Source: Coleofasciculaceae cyanobacterium (GTDB taxonomy: Bacteria; Cyanobacteriota; Cyanobacteriia; Cyanobacteriales; Xenococcaceae). From it: a DNA stretch of 64,000 bases. The stretch's first letter is position 1, and every line of letters begins with the position of its first letter. The notes below the pieces were generated by a model. The model saw only the letters and a program-made list of their open reading frames with translations, ran no database searches and was not told where the DNA came from. Where the stretch lies: NCBI GenBank assembly GCA_036703275.1, contig DATNPK010000021.1, forward strand, positions 1 through 64,000, written 5' to 3'. Shown one piece after another: positions 57,716 through 64,000 of this stretch. The translations under genes were made by a program, and so were the position numbers.

Positions 57716-58138
57716 TTAATCTTCTTCAATTATCTGCTCAATTGTATAGGGGCAGTTTTCAGGAAAGCGATCGCTCAATTCTGTTTTGTACTCAACAATT
57801 TTCCTGCTTTGTTTGTAGATAAGCTGAAGATTTTCTGTTAAATATTTTCTATAGTTTGTTGTGAGTCTGTCTTGTAATTCACTTTGAAAACTTACTACTT
57901 CAGCTCGCCAATGGTTGCGAGTTTGTGCTTGTTCATGCCAATAATCAATTAGTAAGCGATGAACAATAATTTGACGGCAAAAACTTTTACAAGCGTTTCT
58001 TTGCTCTCTACCCAAATCTTCTAACTCTTCTACAATATTGTCTAGATCTAGCTGATCAAACTTATGTAATCGCAAATATTTAACTTGTTTGTCAAGCCAA
58101 ACATCCCATTCTTCTTGTTTTGTAGTTTTTTCAATCAT
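57716..58138 (-). CDS. DUF29 family protein
   Basis: A 140-residue helical protein with DUF29 hallmarks: EEWDVWLDKQVKYLRLHKFD, LDNIVEELEDLGREQRNACK and WRAEVVSFQSELQDRLTTNY, and a C-terminal CPYTIEQIIEED. DUF29 genes are abundant and variable in cyanobacteria and often lie near mobile elements, as here next to the IsrB-like gene. Function unknown. Confidence 0.9.
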   Translation of the reverse strand: MIEKTTKQEEWDVWLDKQVKYLRLHKFDQLDLDNIVEELEDLGREQRNACKSFCRQIIVHRLLIDYWHEQAQTRNHWRAEVVSFQSELQDRLTTNYRKYLTENLQLIYKQSRKIVEYKTELSDRFPENCPYTIEQIIEED

Positions 58139-58230
58139 TTTATGACTTTCAAATTATTTATTTGTTCGACAACTCCCGATTGATAATCACGAATAACTAG
58201 AACCATCAAATATTTGCACTCTTAGTACTG

Positions 58231-58255
58231 CGGCTATAAAACTATGTTTTAGCCG
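58231..58255. repeat. Hairpin at the 3' end of the IsrB-like gene (possible element end)
   Basis: CGGCTA (58231-58236) pairs with TAGCCG (58250-58255), and AAAC pairs with GTTT inside around a TAT loop, overlapping the stop codon. IS200/IS605-type elements carry such subterminal hairpins for transposase recognition; a terminator role is the alternative. Confidence 0.45.
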
Positions 58256-59358
58256 TAGAGGAATCGTGCGCCTCCAATTATGTTTTTACAAATTAAATTA
58301 GTAGAACGTTTTACTAGCTTGACTTTGTTAGCCACATATTTACCTAATCTCTTCCAGTTAACATCTGATACCGAAATACTTTTACCTGTATATCCAGAGC
58401 AATAGCCTAATTTGTCTTTATATCTGACTAAATCACCTTTGCGGATATCAAAAGGAGTAGTACTGCCACCATATTTACGTCTTTGTCCACCCTTTGCTGG
58501 CACTAATAGATGAAGCTGTCTTCTAGATATTGGTGGACGACGAATAACGAAGAAGGGACAAGGTGTAATTCTTACTCGTCCCTGCCAGCAATGACCTCTA
58601 CCTTGAGAATTCTCAAAAGGTAAGTAATCTTTAAATACCGAAGATGCTAACACCAGGCTGTCAAGACTGTGGGTTTCTGGAACTGCATCGCCCTTAGAGT
58701 GTTTTTGTTTGGGTAAGCCGAAATGTTCTCTTAGCTTTGCTGTTTGCCAACCAAATTTAGTTGTAACAGGCGCAATTTTAGATAGCTGCTTAATTGCCCA
58801 CTTTTGCCCCACTTGGACTGGCGAGAAAGAACACCTTTTCTTTGTCTTGGCTTTAACATACTCAAAAACTATTTTAGTTATTGGATAAATTTTAGCTAGC
58901 TCAGAAATAACTCGAATTTCCCAAAGACGATTGCTCTTTACAGATGGGACGACTTTCTTTTGTCTGCGGTTATTAAATCGGCATTGACGATGAGCGCGAA
59001 ATTTAAAAGGTATAGAGCGATCGATTCTCCTGCCTCTCCTACTACGGCGCATCATTCGACGTTGTTCCATTCGTTTTTTGACAGTTTCAAAAGGTAAAAA
59101 TAAATGAGCAGTAAACAGAGTAAACCTACTGCTTTGTACACCTACTGCCGCATACTTTTTTCCAGGATCTAATCCTGCTGCTATTAGTTGAGTCTTTCTG
59201 TTCTCAGGCTCAAAAGTTAATTGAATATAATAAACTCCAAGCTGGTTAAATAACCCTACTGCTTTGCCGTCACGCACTAATCTCCGAGCTTTAGAAGGAC
59301 GGGTAGGCATAAGCGGGACATTGTTTTTATCTACTACTGGTACTCGTTCTTGTTTCAT
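58249..59358 (-). CDS. isrB: IsrB-like RNA-guided RuvC protein (IscB/IsrB family)
   Basis: A 369-residue protein of the OMEGA family. The N-terminal PLMP domain (VPVVDKNNVPLMPTRPSKAR) is followed by RuvC-I with the catalytic Asp in LIAAGLDPGKKYAAVGV. An arginine-rich bridge helix (MEQRRMMRRSRRGRRIDRS) comes next, then RuvC-II Glu in KIVFEYVKAK, and RuvC-III in ETHSLDSLVLASSV. Only about 65 residues separate RuvC-II and III, leaving no room for an HNH domain, which points to IsrB (nickase type) rather than IscB. No TnpA is adjacent. The 5' flank carries an omega-RNA-like structure. ATG at 59358. Confidence 0.85.
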   Translation of the reverse strand: MKQERVPVVDKNNVPLMPTRPSKARRLVRDGKAVGLFNQLGVYYIQLTFEPENRKTQLIAAGLDPGKKYAAVGVQSSRFTLFTAHLFLPFETVKKRMEQRRMMRRSRRGRRIDRSIPFKFRAHRQCRFNNRRQKKVVPSVKSNRLWEIRVISELAKIYPITKIVFEYVKAKTKKRCSFSPVQVGQKWAIKQLSKIAPVTTKFGWQTAKLREHFGLPKQKHSKGDAVPETHSLDSLVLASSVFKDYLPFENSQGRGHCWQGRVRITPCPFFVIRRPPISRRQLHLLVPAKGGQRRKYGGSTTPFDIRKGDLVRYKDKLGYCSGYTGKSISVSDVNWKRLGKYVANKVKLVKRSTNLICKNIIGGARFLYG

Positions 59359-59364
59359 TTAAGA

Positions 59365-59570
59365 TAATTCTCCGTAGAGTTTTTGTTCCTTCGACCAACT
59401 TAATCAGGATGTCTTGCCGTTACGCCCGACTGAATCCAACAGTCTTAGAGAGGTACGAGTTAGGAAAACGCTCGTACGTCCGTTCCAGATTAAGTCTCAT
59501 GGTCTAGTCAATTCTCAGACAAATTGGATTTTGTCACAGCACGCGACCATATCCCAAAGGATTGGTCGTA
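59365..59570 (-). ncRNA. Candidate omega RNA of the IsrB-like protein
   Basis: Between the isrB start and the avtA-like gene, several stems can form. CGACCA...TGGTCG with ATCC/GGAT is at 59544-59568. GACC (59393-59396) pairs with GGTC (59501-59504), enclosing ACTTAATC (59398-59405) with GATTAAGT (59488-59495). Inside are hairpins GACTG/CAGTC (59428-59444) and GTACGAG/CTCGTAC (59453-59477). A multi-stem RNA directly upstream of the ORF is the known layout for IscB/IsrB guides; the guide would lie at the 5' end (beyond about 59570). Exact ends are unknown. Confidence 0.7.
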
Positions 59571-59781
59571 GTTATTGACATCTAATGGTATCAATAGTCA
59601 TTTTTTGGATAGCATTTAACTAATTATTTCTTTTCTTGATCGACAATCTACCTATTAGTTTATCGGCGCGAACAAACATTGTTTATTTATGGCGATCGCC
59701 TTTTTAGGCTCGATTAATAATCAACTCAAGTTAAAATAAGCGATACAGTTCTTTTTATTAATTAATTTTAGGTAACTATCA

Positions 59782-61056
59782 ATGAATCTTGTTCTATCTC
59801 AATTTGGTTCGCAGATGTCTCAGTTAACGGGAGTTAGAGCAATTATGAAAGACATTATTGAAACCCTGAGAAATAGTGCAGGAAGAGAATTTATCAATCT
59901 TAGCGCAGGTAATCCAGTTATTTTGCCCGAAGTTGAGCAGCTATGGCGCGACTGTACTCAAGAATTATTAGCTAGCGATGAATATGGTGAAGTAGTCTGC
60001 CGTTATGGCTCATCTCAGGGCTATACACCTTTGATTGAGGCGGTAGTTCAAGATTTTAATGCTCGTTATGGTTTAAATTTAAGCGATCGCCATATCTTAA
60101 TCACAGGCGGTTCACAAGCACTATATCTTTATGCTGCCAATGCTTTTGGTGGCTATACGGCATCAGGAGATTTAAGACAGGTAGTCTTGCCTCTTAGTCC
60201 CGACTATACAGGTTACGGCGGAGTCAGTCTAACTCCAGAGGCTTTGTTAGCATACAAACCTACATTAGAAATTGACGAGGATAAACATCGGTTTAAATAT
60301 CGCCCTGATTTTAGTCAACTGCAAATAAATGAGCAAACTGGCTGCGTCATTTTTTCTCGCCCTTGCAACCCGACAGGAAACGTAATTAGTGATGAGGAAG
60401 TAAAGAAAATAGCTGCGTTAGCTGCCAAGCAGGATGTTCCCGTATTGATTGATTCGGCTTATGCACCACCTTATCCTGCCTTGAACTTTACTGAAATGAC
60501 TCCTCAGTTTGGCGATAATATTATTCACTGCATGAGCTTATCGAAAGCAGGATTACCAGGAGAGAGAATTGGTATTGCTATCGGCGATCCTCAATTAATC
60601 GAGATCTTAGAATCTTTTCAAACCAATGCTTGTATTCATTCGTCTCGATACGGTCAGGCGATCGCAGCCAGAGCAATTTCATCTGGTAAACTAGCCGATA
60701 TCGCCACCAATATTATTCGTCCTCACTATCAACGTAAAATAAAAATATTAGAAAATACCCTCGATGCTGCTATGCCAAATGTTCCGTGGTTTCTGCATCA
60801 AGGAGAAGGCGCGATCTTTGCTTGGTTATGGCTCAAGGATCTGCCAATGACAGATTGGGAATTTTATCAGCAACTCAAGCAGGTAGGGGTAATTGCTGTA
60901 CCTGGAAGTACTTTCTTCCCAGGATTACAAGAAGACTGGCAACATAAACAACAATGTTTAAGGATCAGTTTAACTGCTACAGAATCGGAAATAGCAGAAG
61001 CAATGCAGCGTTTAGCGAAAGTGACTGAAAAAGTATATCAATTGGTAGAAGCATAA
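59782..61056 (+). CDS. avtA: Valine-pyruvate aminotransferase-like PLP enzyme
   Basis: A 424-residue fold-type I aminotransferase closest in outline to AvtA, which interconverts valine/2-oxoisovalerate and pyruvate/alanine. Features: FINLSAGNPVILPEVEQLWR, ILITGGSQALYLYAANAFGG, IFSRPCNPTGNVISDEEV, the PLP lysine in CMSLSKAGLPGERIGIAI, and GVIAVPGSTFFPG near the C-terminus. Substrate specificity is inferred from the family. ATG at 59782. The 195-base gap to rimM contains a repeat copy. Confidence 0.88.
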   Translation: MNLVLSQFGSQMSQLTGVRAIMKDIIETLRNSAGREFINLSAGNPVILPEVEQLWRDCTQELLASDEYGEVVCRYGSSQGYTPLIEAVVQDFNARYGLNLSDRHILITGGSQALYLYAANAFGGYTASGDLRQVVLPLSPDYTGYGGVSLTPEALLAYKPTLEIDEDKHRFKYRPDFSQLQINEQTGCVIFSRPCNPTGNVISDEEVKKIAALAAKQDVPVLIDSAYAPPYPALNFTEMTPQFGDNIIHCMSLSKAGLPGERIGIAIGDPQLIEILESFQTNACIHSSRYGQAIAARAISSGKLADIATNIIRPHYQRKIKILENTLDAAMPNVPWFLHQGEGAIFAWLWLKDLPMTDWEFYQQLKQVGVIAVPGSTFFPGLQEDWQHKQQCLRISLTATESEIAEAMQRLAKVTEKVYQLVEA

Positions 61057-61104
61057 CCTTGCCAAAAACAGAAAGTATGTCGGTTTAAGATTATCCACAG
61101 ATGA

Positions 61105-61135
61105 ACAGCGATGCAGCCCTAAAGGACTGCATCAA
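61105..61135. repeat. Short palindromic repeat copy
   Basis: ATGCAGCCCTAAAGGACTGCAT is a near-palindrome with the CCTAAAGGA core. It is embedded in a 'gatgaacagcg...gatgaacgcagat' stretch that looks like an older dispersed sequence split by it. Confidence 0.6.
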
Positions 61136-61251
61136 GAACGGATGAACGCAGATAGTTAAACAAGATGAATTGTAAATTAGCGTTGATTAATCGACTTTGA
61201 CGATCGCTAAGTGACAAGTAACAAAATAATTAATCACACCAGACGTAAAAT

Positions 61252-61908
61252 ATGAACGATGAACCATTAACCGTTAACCAGCCAGAAGAATTGTTGGAGG
61301 TAGGGATAATTACCTCACCCCAGGGTTTGAAAGGAGAACTGCGAGTATATCCCGATTCTGATTTTCCCGAACGATTTACTCAGGCTGGTACTCGTTGGCT
61401 ACAGCATCCCGATACATCCGATCTTAAAGAAGTGCAGTTGCAGGGTGGTAGATATATAGCAGGAAAAAACCTCTATGTGATTAAAATAGAAGGAATTGAA
61501 GATCGTAGGCAAGCAGAAGAATTACGCAATTATAAATTATTAGTTGACAAGCGCGATCGCCCTAAACTAAAAGCCGGTGAATATCATGTTTCGGATTTGG
61601 TAGGCTTGGAAGTCTTCGATCGACAAACACAGGAAATCATTGGTGTAGTCATAGATCTTTACTCAGCGGGAAATGATTTATTAGAAATTGAGTTATACAA
61701 GCAGTCTGGAACAAAGGTCAAATCTCAACGGGATCTTTCACAGATTAGCCGACGTAGTAAACGTAAAAAATACAGACCAAAACCGAACAAACCCCTAACC
61801 ATATTTATTCCTTTCGTCAAAGAGATAGTTCCAGTAGTAGATATTGCTAACCAACGCCTGGAAATATCTCCTCCCGACGGGTTGATTAATATTCACGAAA
61901 CTGAATAA
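61252..61908 (+). CDS. rimM: Ribosome maturation factor RimM
   Basis: Assists maturation of the 30S head domain, binding S19. EVGIITSPQGLKGELRVYPD at the N-terminus, then the PRC-barrel region (EYHVSDLVGLEVFDRQ) and the C-terminal IFIPFVKEIVPVVDIANQRL are diagnostic. At 218 residues it is longer than the usual 165-180 because of a basic insert (RDLSQISRRSKRKKYRPKPN) before the last strand. ATG at 61252. No trmD or rpsP nearby. Confidence 0.95.
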   Translation: MNDEPLTVNQPEELLEVGIITSPQGLKGELRVYPDSDFPERFTQAGTRWLQHPDTSDLKEVQLQGGRYIAGKNLYVIKIEGIEDRRQAEELRNYKLLVDKRDRPKLKAGEYHVSDLVGLEVFDRQTQEIIGVVIDLYSAGNDLLEIELYKQSGTKVKSQRDLSQISRRSKRKKYRPKPNKPLTIFIPFVKEIVPVVDIANQRLEISPPDGLINIHETE

Positions 61909-61938
61909 TCAGCTCAAGGGTTTCTCAACAATCAAAAC

Positions 61939-62358
61939 TCAATCGTAATCAACATTTTTTCTGGAAGTTTTTAACTGACTTCGTTTCGTTTTGCTGTCTA
62001 ATCGTCTTGTTTTTGCACCTTTAGATGGCTTAGTTGGAAGTCTTTTCTTCTTTCTGACTAGTGCGCTGCTAATGAAGTCTTTCAGTCGTCTTAAGGCATC
62101 TTCTTTATTTTGATGCTGAGTACGAAACTGCTGCGCTTTAATTATAATTATTCCATCTTTGGTAATTTGAGACTGATTGAGTTTTTTTAACAGCTTTTCT
62201 TGGTAAAATTCAGGCAAGGATGATGCTCTAACATCAAAGCGCAAATGTATAGCGGTAGATACTTTATTAACATTTTGACCACCAGCCCCTTGAGAACGAA
62301 CGGCTTTTATGTCTATCTCCTGACTAGGAATAATAATTTGTTCGGAAATTTTCAACAT
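61939..62358 (-). CDS. arfB: Alternative ribosome-rescue factor ArfB-like (YaeJ)
   Basis: A 139-residue peptidyl-tRNA hydrolase-type release factor. The GGQ motif is in VRSQGAGGQNVNKVSTAIHL. The basic C-terminal tail (KKRLPTKPSKGAKTRRLDSK) is what inserts into the mRNA channel of stalled ribosomes in ArfB. There is no codon-recognition domain, so it is not RF1 or RF2. It starts 5 bases after the HAD gene stops, on the same strand, so these two and the methyltransferase upstream likely form an operon. Confidence 0.9.
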   Translation of the reverse strand: MLKISEQIIIPSQEIDIKAVRSQGAGGQNVNKVSTAIHLRFDVRASSLPEFYQEKLLKKLNQSQITKDGIIIIKAQQFRTQHQNKEDALRRLKDFISSALVRKKKRLPTKPSKGAKTRRLDSKTKRSQLKTSRKNVDYD

Positions 62359-62363
62359 TCTGG

Positions 62364-63047
62364 TTATTTAGCTTGAGACAAAACTCGATCTACTCGGTCA
62401 AGCTCGATTTCCATAAAGTCATCTACTGTCCAATTAGCCTGACGCTGCAACATATGCAGCGGATAAATATTAGATATTCCCACCACCTGTATCTTAGCTC
62501 GTTTGGCTGCTTCGATTCCGACAGGGTTATCTTCAATTGCCAAACACTCTGAAGGCTTTAAATTAAGATTTTTAGCTGCTAATAAATAGGGTTCGGGTTC
62601 GGGTTTACTGGCGGCTAAATCGTCTCCTGCAATAATTAAATCGAAATATTGAGTAAGTTCGGCTTTCTCCAAAATATATTCAACTTGAGAACGATTTGTA
62701 CCTGTTACCAACCCAACGGCGATGTTTTGCTCTTTTAACTGAGTCAAAAATTCAGCTACATGGGGGGCTAGAGGTAATTGGGCTAAGGAGTCAATCTTTT
62801 GTCGATATCCTCGATCTTTGGTTTGAAGCAATTTATCAATATATTCGTCGGGTAAAATACGACCGCGTTTAGCTAAAATATCTTTTAAGCAGGCGCGATC
62901 GCTTCTACCTCGGCAATATTGAGTATATTCGTCTTCGTCTGCTCGCAAATTTTCACTGAGTAGTATATCTGCTACTAACTCTTGCTTAATCGCCTCATCA
63001 TCAATAATTACACCAGTAAAATCCAAGAAAACTGCTTTCAGACTCAT
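62364..63047 (-). CDS. HAD-superfamily protein
   Basis: A 227-residue HAD subfamily IA protein of the beta-phosphoglucomutase type with an alpha-helical cap. Motif I is AVFLDFTGVIIDDE, where the usual second aspartate (DxD) is threonine; motif II is VGLVTGTNRSQVEY, and the motif III/IV region includes AGDDLAASKPEPEPYLLAAK and CLAIEDNPVGIEAAKRAKI. Loss of the acid/base aspartate may reduce phosphatase or mutase activity. Substrate unknown. It lies 17 bases from the methyltransferase gene. Confidence 0.85.
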   Translation of the reverse strand: MSLKAVFLDFTGVIIDDEAIKQELVADILLSENLRADEDEYTQYCRGRSDRACLKDILAKRGRILPDEYIDKLLQTKDRGYRQKIDSLAQLPLAPHVAEFLTQLKEQNIAVGLVTGTNRSQVEYILEKAELTQYFDLIIAGDDLAASKPEPEPYLLAAKNLNLKPSECLAIEDNPVGIEAAKRAKIQVVGISNIYPLHMLQRQANWTVDDFMEIELDRVDRVLSQAK

Positions 63048-63064
63048 ATATAAAATATCTCAAA

Positions 63065-63868
63065 CTAATTACTGCTCGATTTTACTCCTGTACTTAGCTG
63101 ATTTGTCCAGCAAACGTCTTCGGTTAAGACTTGATTGAAACCTGCTTGACCCAACCAAGCATCAACGCTACCGGCAGCGTACTCTTTAATATAGGGTTCT
63201 TCAAATATATCTGTTAGCCAAATAGTATTGCGCAGAGTTTTTTGATGTCCATCCAGAATGATTACCTGTCCTCCTGGCTTCAGTAAACGATATGCTTCTT
63301 TTAATACCGCTTGGGATATAGAAGGAGGAGCCTCATGAAACAGTAGTGAAGCTGTTACAACATCAAATTCACCATCGGCAAACTCAGTTGCCTCAGCTAT
63401 CCCGTGAACCCATTGAATATCTAATCCTGCTTGCTGTGCTTTGTATTGAGACATCACCAACATTTGCGGCGATAAATCTAAGCCAATGACATCTGCTTTA
63501 GGGAAAGCTTGCTTAAGCATCATGGTAGTTGAACCAGTGCCACAGCCAAGATCGAGTATTTTCTGGGGATTACAGGTAATCGCTTTGATTACCGCTTCTC
63601 TGTTCCAATCTTCGTTGGGAGGTAAGGCGTATTTAGTCACAGGATCGTAAGTTACTGCTGCGCCAGTAGTCAAATAACCACCCTTGATGCCATGAAAATT
63701 TTGGGAGCTATAATACTCAGGATAAATTAAACTAGGGTTGCTTAGGCGATCGCTCTGGGTATCCCAGTCGATCTTCTCCAAAAGTTCTTTTAACGCCTCG
63801 CGATCGACTAAAAACCCAAAGATGGGCTGGAGAAACTTTTCCCACAGAGTATCTTGACCAGTAGCCAT
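63065..63868 (-). CDS. Class I SAM-dependent methyltransferase
   Basis: A 267-residue protein with the SAM-binding motif ILDLGCGTGSTTMMLKQAFP, DVIGLDLSPQMLVMSQ as motif II, and EFDVVTASLLFHEAPPSISQ as the post-II region, then LLKPGGQVIILDG. The N-terminal 90 residues (VDREALKELLEKIDWDTQSD) are an extra helical cap. Substrate unknown. First gene of a probable three-gene minus-strand operon with the HAD and ArfB-like genes. ATG at 63868. The remaining bases to 64000 show nothing. Confidence 0.88.
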   Translation of the reverse strand: MATGQDTLWEKFLQPIFGFLVDREALKELLEKIDWDTQSDRLSNPSLIYPEYYSSQNFHGIKGGYLTTGAAVTYDPVTKYALPPNEDWNREAVIKAITCNPQKILDLGCGTGSTTMMLKQAFPKADVIGLDLSPQMLVMSQYKAQQAGLDIQWVHGIAEATEFADGEFDVVTASLLFHEAPPSISQAVLKEAYRLLKPGGQVIILDGHQKTLRNTIWLTDIFEEPYIKEYAAGSVDAWLGQAGFNQVLTEDVCWTNQLSTGVKSSSN

Positions 63869-64000
63869 AAATTTAATAATAAATAAAACTTATAAAACTT
63901 TATACTTACTAGTCTAAGCAATTATTCTTAGTTTTGCTTGTCGCATTAAGTATTTTAGATGTCAATCATTAAAGATTGATAACCTAAAGTTAGTCTTATC

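Noticed and set aside
1-64000. tRNA genes, rRNA genes, CRISPR arrays
   Set aside because: I looked for T-loop GTTCGA-type cloverleafs, rRNA motifs and regularly spaced direct repeats and saw none; a covariance search could still reveal a tRNA.

Overview
The window is a piece of a cyanobacterial chromosome with moderate to low G+C. Three things support this. The octamer GCGATCGC (the HIP1 signature of many cyanobacteria) recurs throughout. Cyanobacteria-typical genes are present: chlB (dark-operative protochlorophyllide reductase), btpA (photosystem I biogenesis), menG-type quinone methylase, a Tic20-family protein, a VKOR-thioredoxin fusion and an NblB-like HEAT protein. Neighbouring genes are mostly unrelated housekeeping genes in short operons. 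I cannot name the species; a unicellular, colonial or pleurocapsalean lineage is a guess.

Layout. 1-1.5 kb holds a decayed molybdate-transport gene (modA) broken by a nonsense codon, a frameshift and an inserted palindromic repeat, followed by a dense field of the same repeats. 1.5-10 kb holds a large nucleosidase-like protein, rpsF, an FAH-family enzyme, a Tic20 homologue, glyA, a WecA/TagO-type transferase and cinA. 10-16 kb holds a TPR-like membrane protein, a GNAT, an outer-membrane barrel, VKOR-Trx and btpA. 16-22.8 kb has a candidate Yfr2-like ncRNA, then rimO-crhR, thrC with a strong terminator, and trmFO. 23-29.4 kb carries a PP2C phosphatase and an FHA/kinase gene side by side, both with zinc ribbons, then a subtilisin-like protease and rplI. 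29.6-35.4 kb has a GH10 xylanase, aroQ with a 47-residue companion, chlB and a phytanoyl-CoA-dioxygenase-like gene. 35.9-43.5 kb holds rplU-rpmA, a DUF4912 protein, menG, a DUF445 protein, a TPR protein, an NblB-like protein and a CBS protein. 43.8-45.9 kb is a minus-strand run of small CsbD-like, repeat and RemA-like proteins.

46.3-54.1 kb is the most eroded part. A Rieske/FAD reductase and a GMC oxidoreductase lead into a zinc-homeostasis patch. Two sites share the same 12-mer resembling a Zur box; they precede a COG0523 GTPase and a metallophosphoesterase-like gene. Around them lie a deleted COG0523 paralogue, a folE gene killed by a frameshift and a stop and fused to half a metallophosphoesterase, a broken GNAT, and a Phd/ParE toxin-antitoxin pair. 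After clpB, 57-59.6 kb carries a DUF29 gene and an IsrB-like gene: PLMP motif, split RuvC, arginine-rich bridge, no room for HNH. Its 5' flank folds into several strong hairpins, as expected for an omega RNA. The window ends with a valine-pyruvate-type aminotransferase, rimM, an ArfB-like release factor, a HAD protein and a methyltransferase.

The best candidates for further attention are the IsrB/omega-RNA locus, the Zur-box cluster with its decaying paralogues, the nested palindromic repeat family that has inserted into modA, and the DGERPI repeat protein. No tRNA, rRNA or CRISPR array was recognised.
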